Source: Opitutia bacterium Tous-C1TDCM (GTDB lineage Bacteria > Verrucomicrobiota > Verrucomicrobiia > Opitutales > Opitutaceae). Taken from it: a DNA stretch of 34,312 nucleotides. The notes beneath the pieces are model-generated. The model searched no databases. It was not told the origin of the DNA and saw nothing but the letters and a program-made list of their open reading frames with translations. The stretch's first letter is position 1. Every line of letters starts with the position of its first letter. This document shows positions 17,764-26,575 of the stretch, in pieces. The stretch is taken from contig NEUS01000033.1 in NCBI GenBank assembly GCA_002288455.1, positions 1 to 34,312 of the forward strand, written 5' to 3'. A program made the position numbers and the translations under genes.

Positions 17764-18381
17764 CTATTCCTCCAGCTCCACGTTCCAATACGCGACATCC
17801 AGGAAGTCCTTCCAGTGCTCGTTGCGCTGGGTGCCGAGCACGAGGGAAATGACCGGGCGCCACTTCGGGCGCACGGGTTTGCGGATCAGACGCATGTTCG
17901 CCTCGTGCGGCAGGCGGTTGGCCTTGCGCGTATTGCACTTGATGCACGAGCAAACGATGTTCTCCCACGTCGTCTTCCCGCCGTGGTCGCGCGGGATCAC
18001 ATGGTCGAGATTCAGCTGCTCGCGCGGCAAAATCCGCGAGCAATACTGGCAGGTCTCCTTGTCGCGCTCGAAGACGTTGTTGCGCGTCAACTTCAGCTCC
18101 TTGCATGGCAGCCGGTCGAAAAACGTGAGCAAAATCACGCGCGGCAACCGGATGATCCGGTTCGGCGTGCGCACCGCCTCGACGGCCTCGCGCGGCGGGT
18201 TGCTCACCGAGAAATCGATCCAGTCCAGCATCGAGAACGTGCGGAAATCGTCCTCATGGTGATGGACGACCTGCGCGTGCCCCCGGGCCAGCAACCCGAA
18301 GGCGCGTTTGGCGCCGATGACGTTGACCGCCTGCCACAGGCGATTGAGCACGAGCACAGGTTGATCCAGCGCGACGTCCAT
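17764..18381 (-). CDS. HNH endonuclease family protein
   Basis: 205 residues from ATG 18381 (MDVALDQPVLVLNRLWQAVNV). The N-terminal half (VLNRLWQAVNVIGAKRAFGLLARGHA) is conserved in this chromosomal HNH family. The nuclease centre is CQYCSRILPREQLNLDHVIPRDHGGKTTWENIVCSC: Asp126-His127 as the catalytic D-H, Asn141 as the N of HNH, and two Cys pairs, C111-x2-C114 and C146-x2-C149, for a structural zinc. There is no toxin, methylase or phage gene beside it, so a restriction or homing role is not indicated; a role in DNA repair or processing is possible but unproven. An ATG five codons upstream (18396) is an alternative start. Confidence 0.92.
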   Translation of the reverse strand: MDVALDQPVLVLNRLWQAVNVIGAKRAFGLLARGHAQVVHHHEDDFRTFSMLDWIDFSVSNPPREAVEAVRTPNRIIRLPRVILLTFFDRLPCKELKLTRNNVFERDKETCQYCSRILPREQLNLDHVIPRDHGGKTTWENIVCSCIKCNTRKANRLPHEANMRLIRKPVRPKWRPVISLVLGTQRNEHWKDFLDVAYWNVELEE

Positions 18382-18480
18382 ACGGGGCCACGGCAATAAT
18401 CGTGCCAGCGCAACCCTGTCAAGGACGCCGCCCCGCCCAACCCGCCGCCCGCGTTACATTTCCGCGACCGTTGCCCCGGA

Positions 18481-18604
18481 ATCCAAAACCCAGACCCGGG
18501 AACCGAGCTCCCCAATCCGCAGCCAACTCAGAAGTCAGAACCCAAAACCCCAAACTCCTTGGCTTCTCCGGTATCAGTGCGGATCAGTGAAAATCAGTGG
18601 TTCC
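18481..18604. repeat. Heptad-like words and ATCAGTG repeats between HNH and helicase genes
   Basis: ccaaaac/ccagacc words from 18483 and an in-register run aactcag, aagtcag, aacccaa, aacccca, aactcct to about 18560. It is followed by three ATCAGTG copies spaced ten bases apart (18575-18601). The surrounding 255-bp gap (18382-18636) holds no gene I can support. Confidence 0.6.
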
Positions 18605-18636
18605 AAGTTTGGGAACTCCCAACCACAATCTCTGCT

Positions 18637-20472
18637 TCACGTCGTCGGCTCCGCTGTCTCGCCCGCCTTCGCCGGCTCCAGCGCGATCCCCTTCACCCGA
18701 ATACCCGCGAGCTTTTGCAGCACGGTGTCCGCCGCCTCCGCCCTCACATCGACCAGCGTATGGCGCTGGTGGATGTCGATCGCACCCACGACGTCGGCCG
18801 GCAGCCGCGTCACACCCGCGATCTTGCCGACGACGTCGGCCGGCGTGATCAGCTGCTTGCGCCCGACGTTGAGGAAAATCGTCGCCATGCCCGGCTCGCG
18901 CCCGGTGCGCGCCGGCCGCTCGTACTTGGTTTTCCGGGCCGCGCCGCCGTCGGTGTCTTCGTTTTCCGGGAAATCGTTTTCTTCTTCCGCCGCCGGTGCC
19001 GCAGATGCGGACGCAGCCGGTTTCGCCGGTGCCGCCGCCGACGACGACGCCCGCGGCTTCCCCGCCGTCACGGCCTTCGCCCAGCCGGGCGCAGCCTTCG
19101 TCGGCGCCGTCCCGAAGCCGCCGCCCGGCGCCGCCGCCGGTGCCGGCGTGCCCGCCGTCGGTTTGCCCGTGCCGTCGCCGCCCGCCCCGCCCTGGAGCAG
19201 GTGGATCAGCGCCGAGCAGATGTCCGTGCTCGCGTAGCCCTGGTCGAGCAGCCGGTCGATCATCCGGTCGTGCGGCCTGAATTTCTTTTCCTCCAACGTC
19301 GCGCGGATCTTCTCGAAGAACACGTTCGTCCGCGCCTCCTCGACTTCGTCCAGCGACGGAATCTTGCCGCGGCGGATGTCGAGCTTCGCCCAACGCACCA
19401 TGCTCTGCAGTTTGTAGATTTCCTGCCCGGACACGAAGGTGAACGCCTGCCCCTTCCGTCCCGCGCGCCCCGTGCGGCCCACACGGTGCGTGTAGTCCTC
19501 GGCGTCGTTCGGCAGATCGAAATTGAACACGACTTCGAGGTCGTCGACGTCGAGCCCGCGCGCCGCGACATCCGTCGCCACGAGGAACTCGAATTTCCGT
19601 TCCCGGAATTTCTGCATCACCCGGTCGCGCTGCGCCTGCGTGATATCGCCGTGCAGCCGGTCCGTCAGGTAGCCGCGCGAATGCAGGTGCTCCTCCAGGT
19701 CGTCGACCATGATCTTCGTGCTGCAGAAAATGATCCCGTAGCGGAAATCGTTCACGTCGATCAGCCGCGTCAGCGCCTCGATCTTCGAACGCCGGTCCAC
19801 TTCGAAATACGTCTGCTCCACCTGCGGCCGGTTCTGCGCCACCGACTCGATCTTGATCCACGCCGGATCCTTCGAGTACCGCCCGATCAGGTCCTGGATC
19901 GCGCGCGGGATCGTGGCCGAGAAAAACAGCAACTGCCGCGTCGCCGGCACCGCGGACAGAATCTTCTCGATGTCGTCGCGGAAACCCATGTCGAGCATGC
20001 GGTCCGTCTCGTCGAGAATCACGAGCTTCAACTGGTCGAGCTTCATTGTGCCGCGTTCCATATGGTCCATCACGCGCCCCGGCGTCCCGATCACGACCTG
20101 CGCGCCCGCCGCCAGCGCCCGGAATTGCCGCTCGTAGCTCTGCCCGCCGTAGATCGGCACACCCATCACGCCGCGTTTGAACAACGCGATCTTCCCCGTC
20201 TCCTCCGCGACCTGCACCGCGAGCTCGCGCGTCGGGCACAAGATCAGCACCTGCACCGCGCGGATCTTCGGATCGACTTTCTCGATCGCCGGGATGGCGA
20301 AGGCCACCGTCTTGCCCGAACCCGTCGACGACTGGCCGACGACATCGCGCCCGCCCATGATCGTCGGAATCACCGCCGTTTGGATCGGCGAGGCTTCCTC
20401 GAAGCCCATTTTCTCGACGGCTTTCAGGATGTCCGGCGAGAGGCCGAGTTGATCGAACGGTTTCTTTTCCAT
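18637..20472 (-). CDS. DEAD-box ATP-dependent RNA helicase with C-terminal RNA-binding domain
   Basis: 611 residues from ATG 20472 (MEKKPFDQLG). Helicase motifs in order: Q motif with F..LGLS...L.A......SPIQ; motif I SSTGSGKT (48-55); PTREL (80-84); GTPGR (129-133); motif II DETD (154-157) instead of DEAD; SAT (185-187); then IIFCSTK, ATDVAARGLD and HRVGRTGRAG. A low-complexity Ala/Gly/Pro linker precedes a DbpA/CsdA-type RNA-binding domain (MATIFLNVGRKQLITPADVVG to about 605). It probably remodels structured RNA, for example during ribosome assembly or in the cold. Codons before ATG 20472 are open but cross repeat DNA. The Glu-Thr in motif II keeps the catalytic D-E. Confidence 0.95.
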   Translation of the reverse strand: MEKKPFDQLGLSPDILKAVEKMGFEEASPIQTAVIPTIMGGRDVVGQSSTGSGKTVAFAIPAIEKVDPKIRAVQVLILCPTRELAVQVAEETGKIALFKRGVMGVPIYGGQSYERQFRALAAGAQVVIGTPGRVMDHMERGTMKLDQLKLVILDETDRMLDMGFRDDIEKILSAVPATRQLLFFSATIPRAIQDLIGRYSKDPAWIKIESVAQNRPQVEQTYFEVDRRSKIEALTRLIDVNDFRYGIIFCSTKIMVDDLEEHLHSRGYLTDRLHGDITQAQRDRVMQKFRERKFEFLVATDVAARGLDVDDLEVVFNFDLPNDAEDYTHRVGRTGRAGRKGQAFTFVSGQEIYKLQSMVRWAKLDIRRGKIPSLDEVEEARTNVFFEKIRATLEEKKFRPHDRMIDRLLDQGYASTDICSALIHLLQGGAGGDGTGKPTAGTPAPAAAPGGGFGTAPTKAAPGWAKAVTAGKPRASSSAAAPAKPAASASAAPAAEEENDFPENEDTDGGAARKTKYERPARTGREPGMATIFLNVGRKQLITPADVVGKIAGVTRLPADVVGAIDIHQRHTLVDVRAEAADTVLQKLAGIRVKGIALEPAKAGETAEPTT

Positions 20473-20534
20473 GCCGCACCTTGGCAACGCCCCCGCAAAA
20501 GGAGAGCCAAAAGCGCGCCGCCGGGCGGCGCGCA

Positions 20535-20605
20535 GCTGAAAGTTGAAAGACCCAAGTTGAAAGCCGCGCCCCGGTATCCGGTTTCCGAATTCCGGTTTCC
20601 GACGT
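20535..20605. repeat. Heptad arrays, GTTGAAA then CCGGTTT type (10 units)
   Basis: gctgaaa, gttgaaa, gacccaa, gttgaaa and gccgcgc (20535-20569), then after one extra base ccggtat, ccggttt, ccgaatt, ccggttt and ccgacgt (20571-20605). Confidence 0.8.
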
Positions 20606-20674
20606 CTCCCGTGTCCGGATCCGCCGATCGTTTCTTCCTTCTTCTTTCCCTCCTTTCTTCTTTTCCGATTTTCG

Positions 20675-20793
20675 CCTTCCGCCTTCCGCCTTCCGCCTTT
20701 CGACTTCCGCCTTTCGACTTCCGCCTTTCGCCTTTCGCCTTCCGCCTTCCGCCTTTTCCGGTCTCCGGTCTCCGGTCTCCGAATTCCGGTTTC
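20675..20793. repeat. Heptad array, CCTTCCG passing into CGGTCTC (17 units)
   Basis: Seventeen heptads in one register: three ccttccg, alternating cctttcg/acttccg, then cctttcg, two ccttccg, ccttttc, three cggtctc, cgaattc and cggtttc. The change from the CCTTCCG word to the CGGTCTC word at 20752-20759 does not break phase. Confidence 0.9.
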
Positions 20794-20856
20794 GAAAAAT
20801 CCGCAATCCGCGATTGGCAATTGCCTCACTCGCGCCCGCCCGCGTTGCTCCCCGGC

Positions 20857-21405
20857 ATGTCCGCCCGCCGCCCGCCGTCTCCGTCCTCCCTCGTCGTCGC
20901 CACCGCCTCCGCCATCCACGGCCGCGGCGTCTTCGCCCGCGCGGCCATCGCCGACGGCACCCGCCTCCTCGAATACACCGGCGAACGCATCACCAAGGCC
21001 GAATCAGAACGCCGCGACCAAGCCCGCATCGCCCGCGCCCGCCGCGGCGGCGACGGCTGCGTCTACATCTTTACGCTCAACGCCCGCACCGACCTCGACG
21101 GCCGCACCCGCCGCAACCTCGCGCGCCTCATCAACCACTCCTGCGCCCCGAATTGCCGCGCCGAGATCGACCGCGGCCGCATCTGGATCGTCGCCCGCCG
21201 CGACCTCGCCGCCGGCGAGGAACTCACCTTCGACTACGGTTTCAGTTTCAAGAATTGGGAAACGCATCCCTGCCGCTGCGGCGCCCCGCGTTGCCCCGGC
21301 TTCATCGTCGGCGCCCCCCACCGCTGGCGCCTCCGCCGCATCCCGCGCTCCCGCCGCCGCGCGCTCGCCGCCGCCGCGGCCGCCCACGGCCGAATTTCCC
21401 CTTGA
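20857..21405 (+). CDS. SET-domain protein lysine methyltransferase
   Basis: 182 residues from ATG 20857 (MSARRPPSPSS). SET hallmarks are complete: HGRGVFA near 21-27 (SAM-binding), EYTGERI, NHSCAPNC at 93-100 (the pseudoknot motif), and EELTFDYGF at 121-129 with the catalytic Tyr. A post-SET Cys cluster follows: C139-x-C141-x4-C146, with C96 as the probable fourth zinc ligand, as in eukaryotic-type SET proteins. The tail is Arg/Ala-rich. It should methylate lysine in some protein; the target is unknown and no histone-like gene is adjacent. The frame is open far upstream, but that part is antisense to the helicase and translated repeat. Confidence 0.93.
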   Translation: MSARRPPSPSSLVVATASAIHGRGVFARAAIADGTRLLEYTGERITKAESERRDQARIARARRGGDGCVYIFTLNARTDLDGRTRRNLARLINHSCAPNCRAEIDRGRIWIVARRDLAAGEELTFDYGFSFKNWETHPCRCGAPRCPGFIVGAPHRWRLRRIPRSRRRALAAAAAAHGRISP

Positions 21406-21618
21406 GCGGCCCGCGCCCCTCCGGCGCATCCCCGATGGCAAGACTGTCGTGATCGCACTCATGTTCGGCGGCCGCGCTGGCCGAGGATCTCGCCCTCTGA
21501 CGCCGCCGCAGTTGCCCGGGCGCGGGAAACGCATCCCACTGTCCGGCCCCTTCCGTTGCGCCGGCCCCGCGTTTGGCCGTCACCAAACCCGGCGCCGCGC
21601 GTTTGGCTCCCCAACCCC

Positions 21619-23694
21619 ATGGCCGCTTCGTCCCCGCTCCGCGTTTCCCTGCTCGTCCTCACCCTCGGCCTCGCCGCCCGCGGCCCCGTCGCCGCCGCTC
21701 CCGCCCTCGAGGCCCTCGACCGCGGCGTCGTCGCGATCCATCAGCCCGACGGCCGCGTCTTCGTCGGCTGGCGCCTGCTCGGCGACGAACCCGCCGGCAC
21801 CGTCTTCAACCTGTATCGAAAAACCGAATTCGTCCCCGGCCGCGCGCCCGCCGGCTTCGGCGGCCCGGGCGGCGGTCGCGGCGGCGCTCCCGGCGCGCCG
21901 GTGAAACTCAACGACGCCCCCCTCACCGGCCCGACCTTCTTCGTCGACGCCTCCGCCAACCTCGCCGCCAAGGTCTCCTACTTCGTCCGCGCCGTCGTCG
22001 ACGGCCGCGAACTCGAGCCCGGCCGCCCCTTCCAACTCGCCGCCGGCACCCCGCCCCTGCCCTACCTTGCTTTGCCCCTGCAACCGCCCGAAGGCACCCA
22101 GCCCAACGACGCTTCCGCCGCGGACCTCGACGGCGACGGCGACTACGACCTCGTCGTGAAATTCGAACAACGCCCGCGCGACAACTCCCAGGGCGGACCC
22201 ACCGGCGAAACCAAACTCCAAGGCTACGCCCTCGATTTCACCGGCGCCGGCCCGGTGACCCAATTGCTTTGGACCATCAACCTCGGCCGCAACATTCGCG
22301 AGGGCGCCCACTACACGCAGTTCCTCGTCTACGATTTCGACGGCGACGGCCGCGCCGAGCTCGTCTGCAAAACCGCCGACGGCACCGTCGACGGCACCGG
22401 CAAAGTCATCGGCGATCCCGCCGCCAACTGGGTCCAGCCCGAGGGCGCCACCGCCAAAGTCATGCTCCCCGACCGCCGCACCGGCGTCGTCGCGGAACGC
22501 ACCCTCAATCTCGGCGGCCACGTGCTCAGCGGCCCCGAATACCTCACCGTCTTCGACGGCCGCACCGGCGCCGCCCTCGCGACCACCGCCTACGTGCCCG
22601 GCCGCCTCGACGGCAACGTTGCCCTCGACCCGCGCGCCCTCGCCGAACGTTGGGGCGACGGCACCGGCAACCGCTCCGACCGCTACCTCGCCGCCGTCGC
22701 CTACCTCGACGGCGAGCGTCCCAGTTTCGTCATGTGCCGCGGCTACTACACGCGCACCGTCCTCGCCGCGTGGGATTGGCGCGACGGCAAACTCGCGCCG
22801 CGTTGGGTCTTCGACAGCGAGACCTCCGACGAAAACCGGAAGTACCGCGGCCAAGGCAACCACAACCTCTCCGTCGCCGATGTCGACGGCGACGGCCGCG
22901 ATGAAATCGTCTACGGCGCCGCCGTCATCGACGACACCGGCCGCGGCCTCTACTCGACTGGCTGGGGCCACGGCGACGCCATGCACGTCAGCGATCTGCT
23001 CCCCGCCAATCCCGGCCTCGAGGTCTTCAACATCCAGGAACGTTTCGCCGGCGAGGGCATGAATCTCCGCGACGCCGCCACCGGCCGGCCGCTTTTTCTG
23101 CTGCCTTCGACCCAAGCCGCCACCACCGGCGGCGACGCCGGCGAAGGCCCGGGCCGCGGCGCTGCCTTCAACATCGATCCGCGCCATCCCGGCTCCGAAC
23201 TCTGGGCCGCCGGCGCCGGCATGAACGGCCTCTATTCCGCGTCCGGCCAACGCATCTCGGAACGCCGTCCGCGCGCCGTGAATTTCGCCGCGTGGTGGGA
23301 CGGCGATCTCCTCCGCGAGTTGCTCGACCGCAACGTCGTGACGAAATGGAATTGGGAAAACGGCACCGAGACGCCGCTGCTCGTCGCCCAGGACGCCACG
23401 TCCAACAACGGCACCAAGGCCACGCCCACCCTCAGCGCCGATCTGCTCGGCGATTGGCGCGAGGAAATCATTTGGCGCTCCACCGACGGCAAAGAACTGC
23501 GTCTCTACACCACGACGATCCCGACGCCGCACCGCCTGCCCACGCTCATGCACGATCGCCAATACCGTCTCGCTGTCGCCTGGCAGAACGTCGCCTACAA
23601 CCAACCGCCGCATCCGAGCTTTGCGTTGGACGAAGGCGCGCCGTTGCCCGCCCGCCCCCCGGTCGCCACCGTTGTCGCGAAACCCGCGCCGTAA
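21619..23694 (+). CDS. Exported rhamnogalacturonan lyase-like protein, PL11 family (first copy)
   Basis: 691 residues from ATG 21619 (MAASSPLRVS), chosen because a signal peptide (LLVLTLGLAARGPVAAAPA) starts there. PL11 enzymes cleave the rhamnogalacturonan I backbone of pectin by beta-elimination. It has the family's N-terminal Fn3/Ig-like module with RGVVAIHQPDGRVFVGWRLLG and FNLYRKT, then an eight-bladed propeller region with calcium-binding loops of D-x-D-G-D-G type (DLDGDGDYD, DFDGDGRAE, DVDGDGRDE), and a C-terminal LLGDWREEIIWR block shared with the next gene. A Gly-rich insert (FGGPGGGRGGAPGAP, about residues 79-93) is unusual. It should act outside the cytoplasm. 62 bp separate it from its paralogue; they are probably one operon. 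Confidence 0.9.
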   Translation: MAASSPLRVSLLVLTLGLAARGPVAAAPALEALDRGVVAIHQPDGRVFVGWRLLGDEPAGTVFNLYRKTEFVPGRAPAGFGGPGGGRGGAPGAPVKLNDAPLTGPTFFVDASANLAAKVSYFVRAVVDGRELEPGRPFQLAAGTPPLPYLALPLQPPEGTQPNDASAADLDGDGDYDLVVKFEQRPRDNSQGGPTGETKLQGYALDFTGAGPVTQLLWTINLGRNIREGAHYTQFLVYDFDGDGRAELVCKTADGTVDGTGKVIGDPAANWVQPEGATAKVMLPDRRTGVVAERTLNLGGHVLSGPEYLTVFDGRTGAALATTAYVPGRLDGNVALDPRALAERWGDGTGNRSDRYLAAVAYLDGERPSFVMCRGYYTRTVLAAWDWRDGKLAPRWVFDSETSDENRKYRGQGNHNLSVADVDGDGRDEIVYGAAVIDDTGRGLYSTGWGHGDAMHVSDLLPANPGLEVFNIQERFAGEGMNLRDAATGRPLFLLPSTQAATTGGDAGEGPGRGAAFNIDPRHPGSELWAAGAGMNGLYSASGQRISERRPRAVNFAAWWDGDLLRELLDRNVVTKWNWENGTETPLLVAQDATSNNGTKATPTLSADLLGDWREEIIWRSTDGKELRLYTTTIPTPHRLPTLMHDRQYRLAVAWQNVAYNQPPHPSFALDEGAPLPARPPVATVVAKPAP

Positions 23695-23756
23695 ACCTCC
23701 GCCGCCTTCCCTCCCGCCGGCGCAATCCGTTCCCCGTTTCCCCTTTCTTCAATCCC

Positions 23757-25766
23757 ATGCCCCTGCCGCGTTTCCCCTCCGCGCTTCTCTTCCTGCTCGC
23801 CGCGCCGCTCCCCGCGCAACCCGTATCAGGTCCGCCCGCGGCGCCCGCCCCGGCCGGCGCCGCCACCCAATTCGCGACCCGCCCCACCGCCGACAACGAC
23901 ACCACGCTGCGTCCGCTTTCCCCCGAGGAAATCCCGCCGAATCTCAACTTCTACGCCATCGATCCGCTCTATCGCCCCGGCACGCCGCTCGGCTGGGCGC
24001 AGGAACGCATCGAGGAAAAACTCGACCGCGGGCTCAACGCCGTCGTGACCGCGCCGAAGTCCGTTTACCTGTCGTGGCGCCTGCTGAAATCCGATCCGGC
24101 CGACACCGCCTTCAACGTTTACCGCAGCCTCGCCGGCGGGCCTTTGGAAAAACTGAATCCCGCGCCGCTCACGCGCACCACCGACTTCACCGATGCCGCC
24201 GCGCCCGCCGACCGCGAACGCCGCTACGTCGTCCGCGCCGTCGCCGCCGGCCGCGAAGGCCCCGACTCGCCCGCCGTCGTCGTCGCCGCCGGCGCTCCCG
24301 CGCAGAATTACCGCGCGATCAAGCTGCGGCCCGACGTCGCGAGCGTTTCCCTCGCGGGCGTCGGCGATCTCGACGGCGACGGCGTCTACGACTTCGTCGT
24401 CAAACATCCCGGCGGCGGCAAGGACCCCGGCCGCATCGCCGCCAGCCGCGACACGTATAAGTTCGACGGTTACAACGGCCGCACCGGCGAATTCATGTGG
24501 CGCATCGACCTCGGCTGGAATGTCGACATGGGCATCTGGTGGACGCCGCTGGTCATCCGCGATCTCGACGGCGACAACCGCGCCGAGATCGTCCTCCGCA
24601 CCAAGCCCTACGCCGCCACCCTCGAAGCCGCCCTGCCCGGCGCCCGCACCGGCAACGTCCTCGAAGGTCCGGAATGGGTCTCCGTTTACGATGGCCTCAC
24701 CGGCAAGGAAATCGACAAGGGCGATTGGATCGAGCTGCAGTCCGTCCAGCACTGGGGCGACAACACCGGCAACCGCGCCAGCCGCCATCTCCTCGGCATC
24801 GCCTACCTCGACGGCAAGACGCCCGCCATCCTCGTCACCCGCGGCACCTACGGCGTCATGAAAATCGACGCCTGGGTCCTCGAAAACCGGAAACTGAAAA
24901 AGCTGTGGCGCTGGACCAACGAGCGCGCGCCGTTCCTCTTCCACGGCCAGGGCCAGCACAGTTTGAAAATCGGCGACGTCGACGGCGACGGCCGCGACGA
25001 GATCTTCAACGGCTCCCTCGCCATCGGCCCCGACGGCCGCACGCGCTGGAGCAGCGGCCTTGGCCACGGCGACCGTTTCTACCTCACCGATATCGATCCT
25101 TCCCGGCCCGGTTTGGAAATCGCCTACATCATCGAGGAAGCGCACCCGCAACTCGGCCTCAATGTGCGCGACCCGCGCAACGGCGATCTGCTCTGGGGCG
25201 CCCGCGAACCCAATCTCGACAACGCCATCGACCAAGTCGCCGTCGGCGACATCGACCCGCGCTTCCCCGGCCTGGAAGTCTGGGCCAACAAGGGCCTGAA
25301 ACAGCTCTTCTACACCGCGAAGGGCGAACCGATTCCCGGTCCCGTCCCGCCCACGAGCGAACTCGTCTGGTGGGACGCCGATCTTCTCCGCGAACAAATC
25401 TTCGGTTCACCCGGTGCCGGCCGCAGCGGCTCCGCCACTCGCGCCGCGGCACCGACTCCTTCAGCCGCCCCTGGCGCCTTCGCCAACTTCACGCGCTCGG
25501 TCGGCAAATGGCAAAACGGCACCCACACGCCGCTCACGACCGAACTCCGCGGCGCCGTCCAGCAAGTCGCCGATCTGCTCGGCGATTGGCGCGAGGAGAT
25601 CGTCACCTTCACCAACGGCGAGCTCCGCATCTACGGGACGACGATCCCTGCCGCCGACCGCCGCACCTGCCTCATGCAGGATCCGATCTACCGCCACGAC
25701 GTCACCCTCCGCACGATGGGCTACGCGCACGTGCCGCAGGTGAGCTACTACCTCGGCGAAAAGTGA
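23757..25766 (+). CDS. Exported rhamnogalacturonan lyase-like protein, PL11 family (second copy)
   Basis: 669 residues from ATG 23757, with a short signal peptide (FPSALLFLLAAPLPAQP). It is paralogous to the preceding gene: N-terminal module with RGLNAVVTAPKSVYLSWRLLK and FNVYRSL, calcium loops DLDGDGVYD, DLDGDNRAE and DVDGDGRDE, and the same LLGDWREEIVTF block near the end. After the signal peptide it carries about 60 extra residues before the conserved module, and near 560-585 a low-complexity Ala/Ser/Pro/Gly insert (GSPGAGRSGSATRAAAPTPS). The two copies are clearly diverged, so they may differ in endo/exo action or side-chain tolerance. The stop overlaps the next gene's GTG start (GTGA). 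Confidence 0.9.
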   Translation: MPLPRFPSALLFLLAAPLPAQPVSGPPAAPAPAGAATQFATRPTADNDTTLRPLSPEEIPPNLNFYAIDPLYRPGTPLGWAQERIEEKLDRGLNAVVTAPKSVYLSWRLLKSDPADTAFNVYRSLAGGPLEKLNPAPLTRTTDFTDAAAPADRERRYVVRAVAAGREGPDSPAVVVAAGAPAQNYRAIKLRPDVASVSLAGVGDLDGDGVYDFVVKHPGGGKDPGRIAASRDTYKFDGYNGRTGEFMWRIDLGWNVDMGIWWTPLVIRDLDGDNRAEIVLRTKPYAATLEAALPGARTGNVLEGPEWVSVYDGLTGKEIDKGDWIELQSVQHWGDNTGNRASRHLLGIAYLDGKTPAILVTRGTYGVMKIDAWVLENRKLKKLWRWTNERAPFLFHGQGQHSLKIGDVDGDGRDEIFNGSLAIGPDGRTRWSSGLGHGDRFYLTDIDPSRPGLEIAYIIEEAHPQLGLNVRDPRNGDLLWGAREPNLDNAIDQVAVGDIDPRFPGLEVWANKGLKQLFYTAKGEPIPGPVPPTSELVWWDADLLREQIFGSPGAGRSGSATRAAAPTPSAAPGAFANFTRSVGKWQNGTHTPLTTELRGAVQQVADLLGDWREEIVTFTNGELRIYGTTIPAADRRTCLMQDPIYRHDVTLRTMGYAHVPQVSYYLGEK

Positions 25767-26266
25767 CCCGCCGTTTCCTCCTCGTCCTTTGCCTCTTCGC
25801 CGCGCTCCCGGCGCTGCGCGCGCACGACCCGTACACGAGCTGGACCGACCTCCGCGTCTTGCCCGACCGACTCGAACTCACGCTTACGCTCGCCCGCGGC
25901 TCCGCGCTCCGCCTCCTGCCCAACGCCGAGAAACTCGCGCCGATCACGGAGGACAACTTCGCCGCCTACGCCGAGCCGCTGCGGATTGTCGCGCCGCTGA
26001 TTTTCTTCCTCGTCGCCGACGGCAAGCCCCTGCGCCTCGTCTCCGCGACGCCCAAACTCGGCGACGAAAAGGATCTCGTCTTCGTCCTCGTCTACCCGCG
26101 CCCGCCCGCCTCGGTCCTGCGGATCCGCGCCGACTACCTCCGGCTGCAAGTCGACGGCCACACCGGCACCGTTGCCGCGATGGACCCCGCCGGCCAAGAC
26201 CTCGGCTGGGCCCCCCTCAACGTCGACGAACCCGAGCTCGCCGTGAAACTCCCGCCCGCCAAGTAG
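25763..26266 (+). CDS. Short exported protein of unknown function, coupled to PL11 gene
   Basis: 167 residues from GTG 25763, which overlaps the upstream TGA by 4 bp (GTGA), so translation is coupled. TRRFLLVLCLFAALPALRAHD is a signal peptide ending just before AHDPYTSWTDLRV. The mature part looks beta-rich (LELTLTLARGSALRLL, VLRIRADYLRLQVDGHTG). It begins with the A-H-D start seen in periplasmic N-terminal parts of HupE/UreJ-type proteins, but there is no membrane region, so I do not assign that family. It may be a helper of the pectin lyases, judged from position only. Confidence 0.65.
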   Translation: MTRRFLLVLCLFAALPALRAHDPYTSWTDLRVLPDRLELTLTLARGSALRLLPNAEKLAPITEDNFAAYAEPLRIVAPLIFFLVADGKPLRLVSATPKLGDEKDLVFVLVYPRPPASVLRIRADYLRLQVDGHTGTVAAMDPAGQDLGWAPLNVDEPELAVKLPPAK

Positions 26267-26575
26267 GCCCCGCGAAACCTTGATTTAACCACAGAGGGCA
26301 CAGAGAAAAACCGGAGGTCCACAGAGTAGCAGACCAAGCCCCAAACCGGCTCGAAGAATGTCGGTGCCGTAGCTACGAGCGTAAGCGAGTGGAGGGAAAC
26401 CTCACCCGCCGTTCTACGTGCCTCAGTGGTTCACCTCCGCTATCTCCGGCGCCGGATCCGTGCCTTCCGTGCCATCCGTGGTCCAACCACCCGTCTTTGC
26501 TCTGTAACCTCCGTGCCTCCTCCGTGACCTCTGTGGTCCAAAAAACGAAACAAACTAACTCAGGCGTCCGCCCGC
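26267..26575. repeat. Convergent gap filled with 9-nt-period ACCACAGAGG-type repeats
   Basis: 309 bp with no gene. Left side: accacagag, ggcacagag and a later gtccacagag (26288-26330). Right side, in reverse orientation: ccgtgcctt, ccgtgccat, ccgtggtcc (26458-26484) and more copies to cctctgtggt (26528-26537), an exact reverse complement of 26288-26297. In between lies gtagctacgagcgtaagcga (from 26369), another phrase I know as a common intergenic word. A transcript from either side could fold on itself over about 250 nt. An aaaaaa/tttttt run at 26540-26545 may help termination. Confidence 0.7.

Larger units (their letters stand above)
20473..20856. other. Helicase-SET divergent upstream region, largely repeat
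   Basis: 384 bp without a supportable gene. It contains three heptad blocks (separate entries) and pyrimidine-rich runs such as cttccttcttctttccc (20636-20652). The two promoters must fit in the short unique pieces at 20473-20534 and 20794-20856; neither shows a clear -35/-10 pair. Confidence 0.65.

Noticed and set aside
18559..20856. Long N-terminal extension of the SET protein
   Set aside because: It is antisense to the helicase and then translated repeat; the SET domain starts after ATG 20857.
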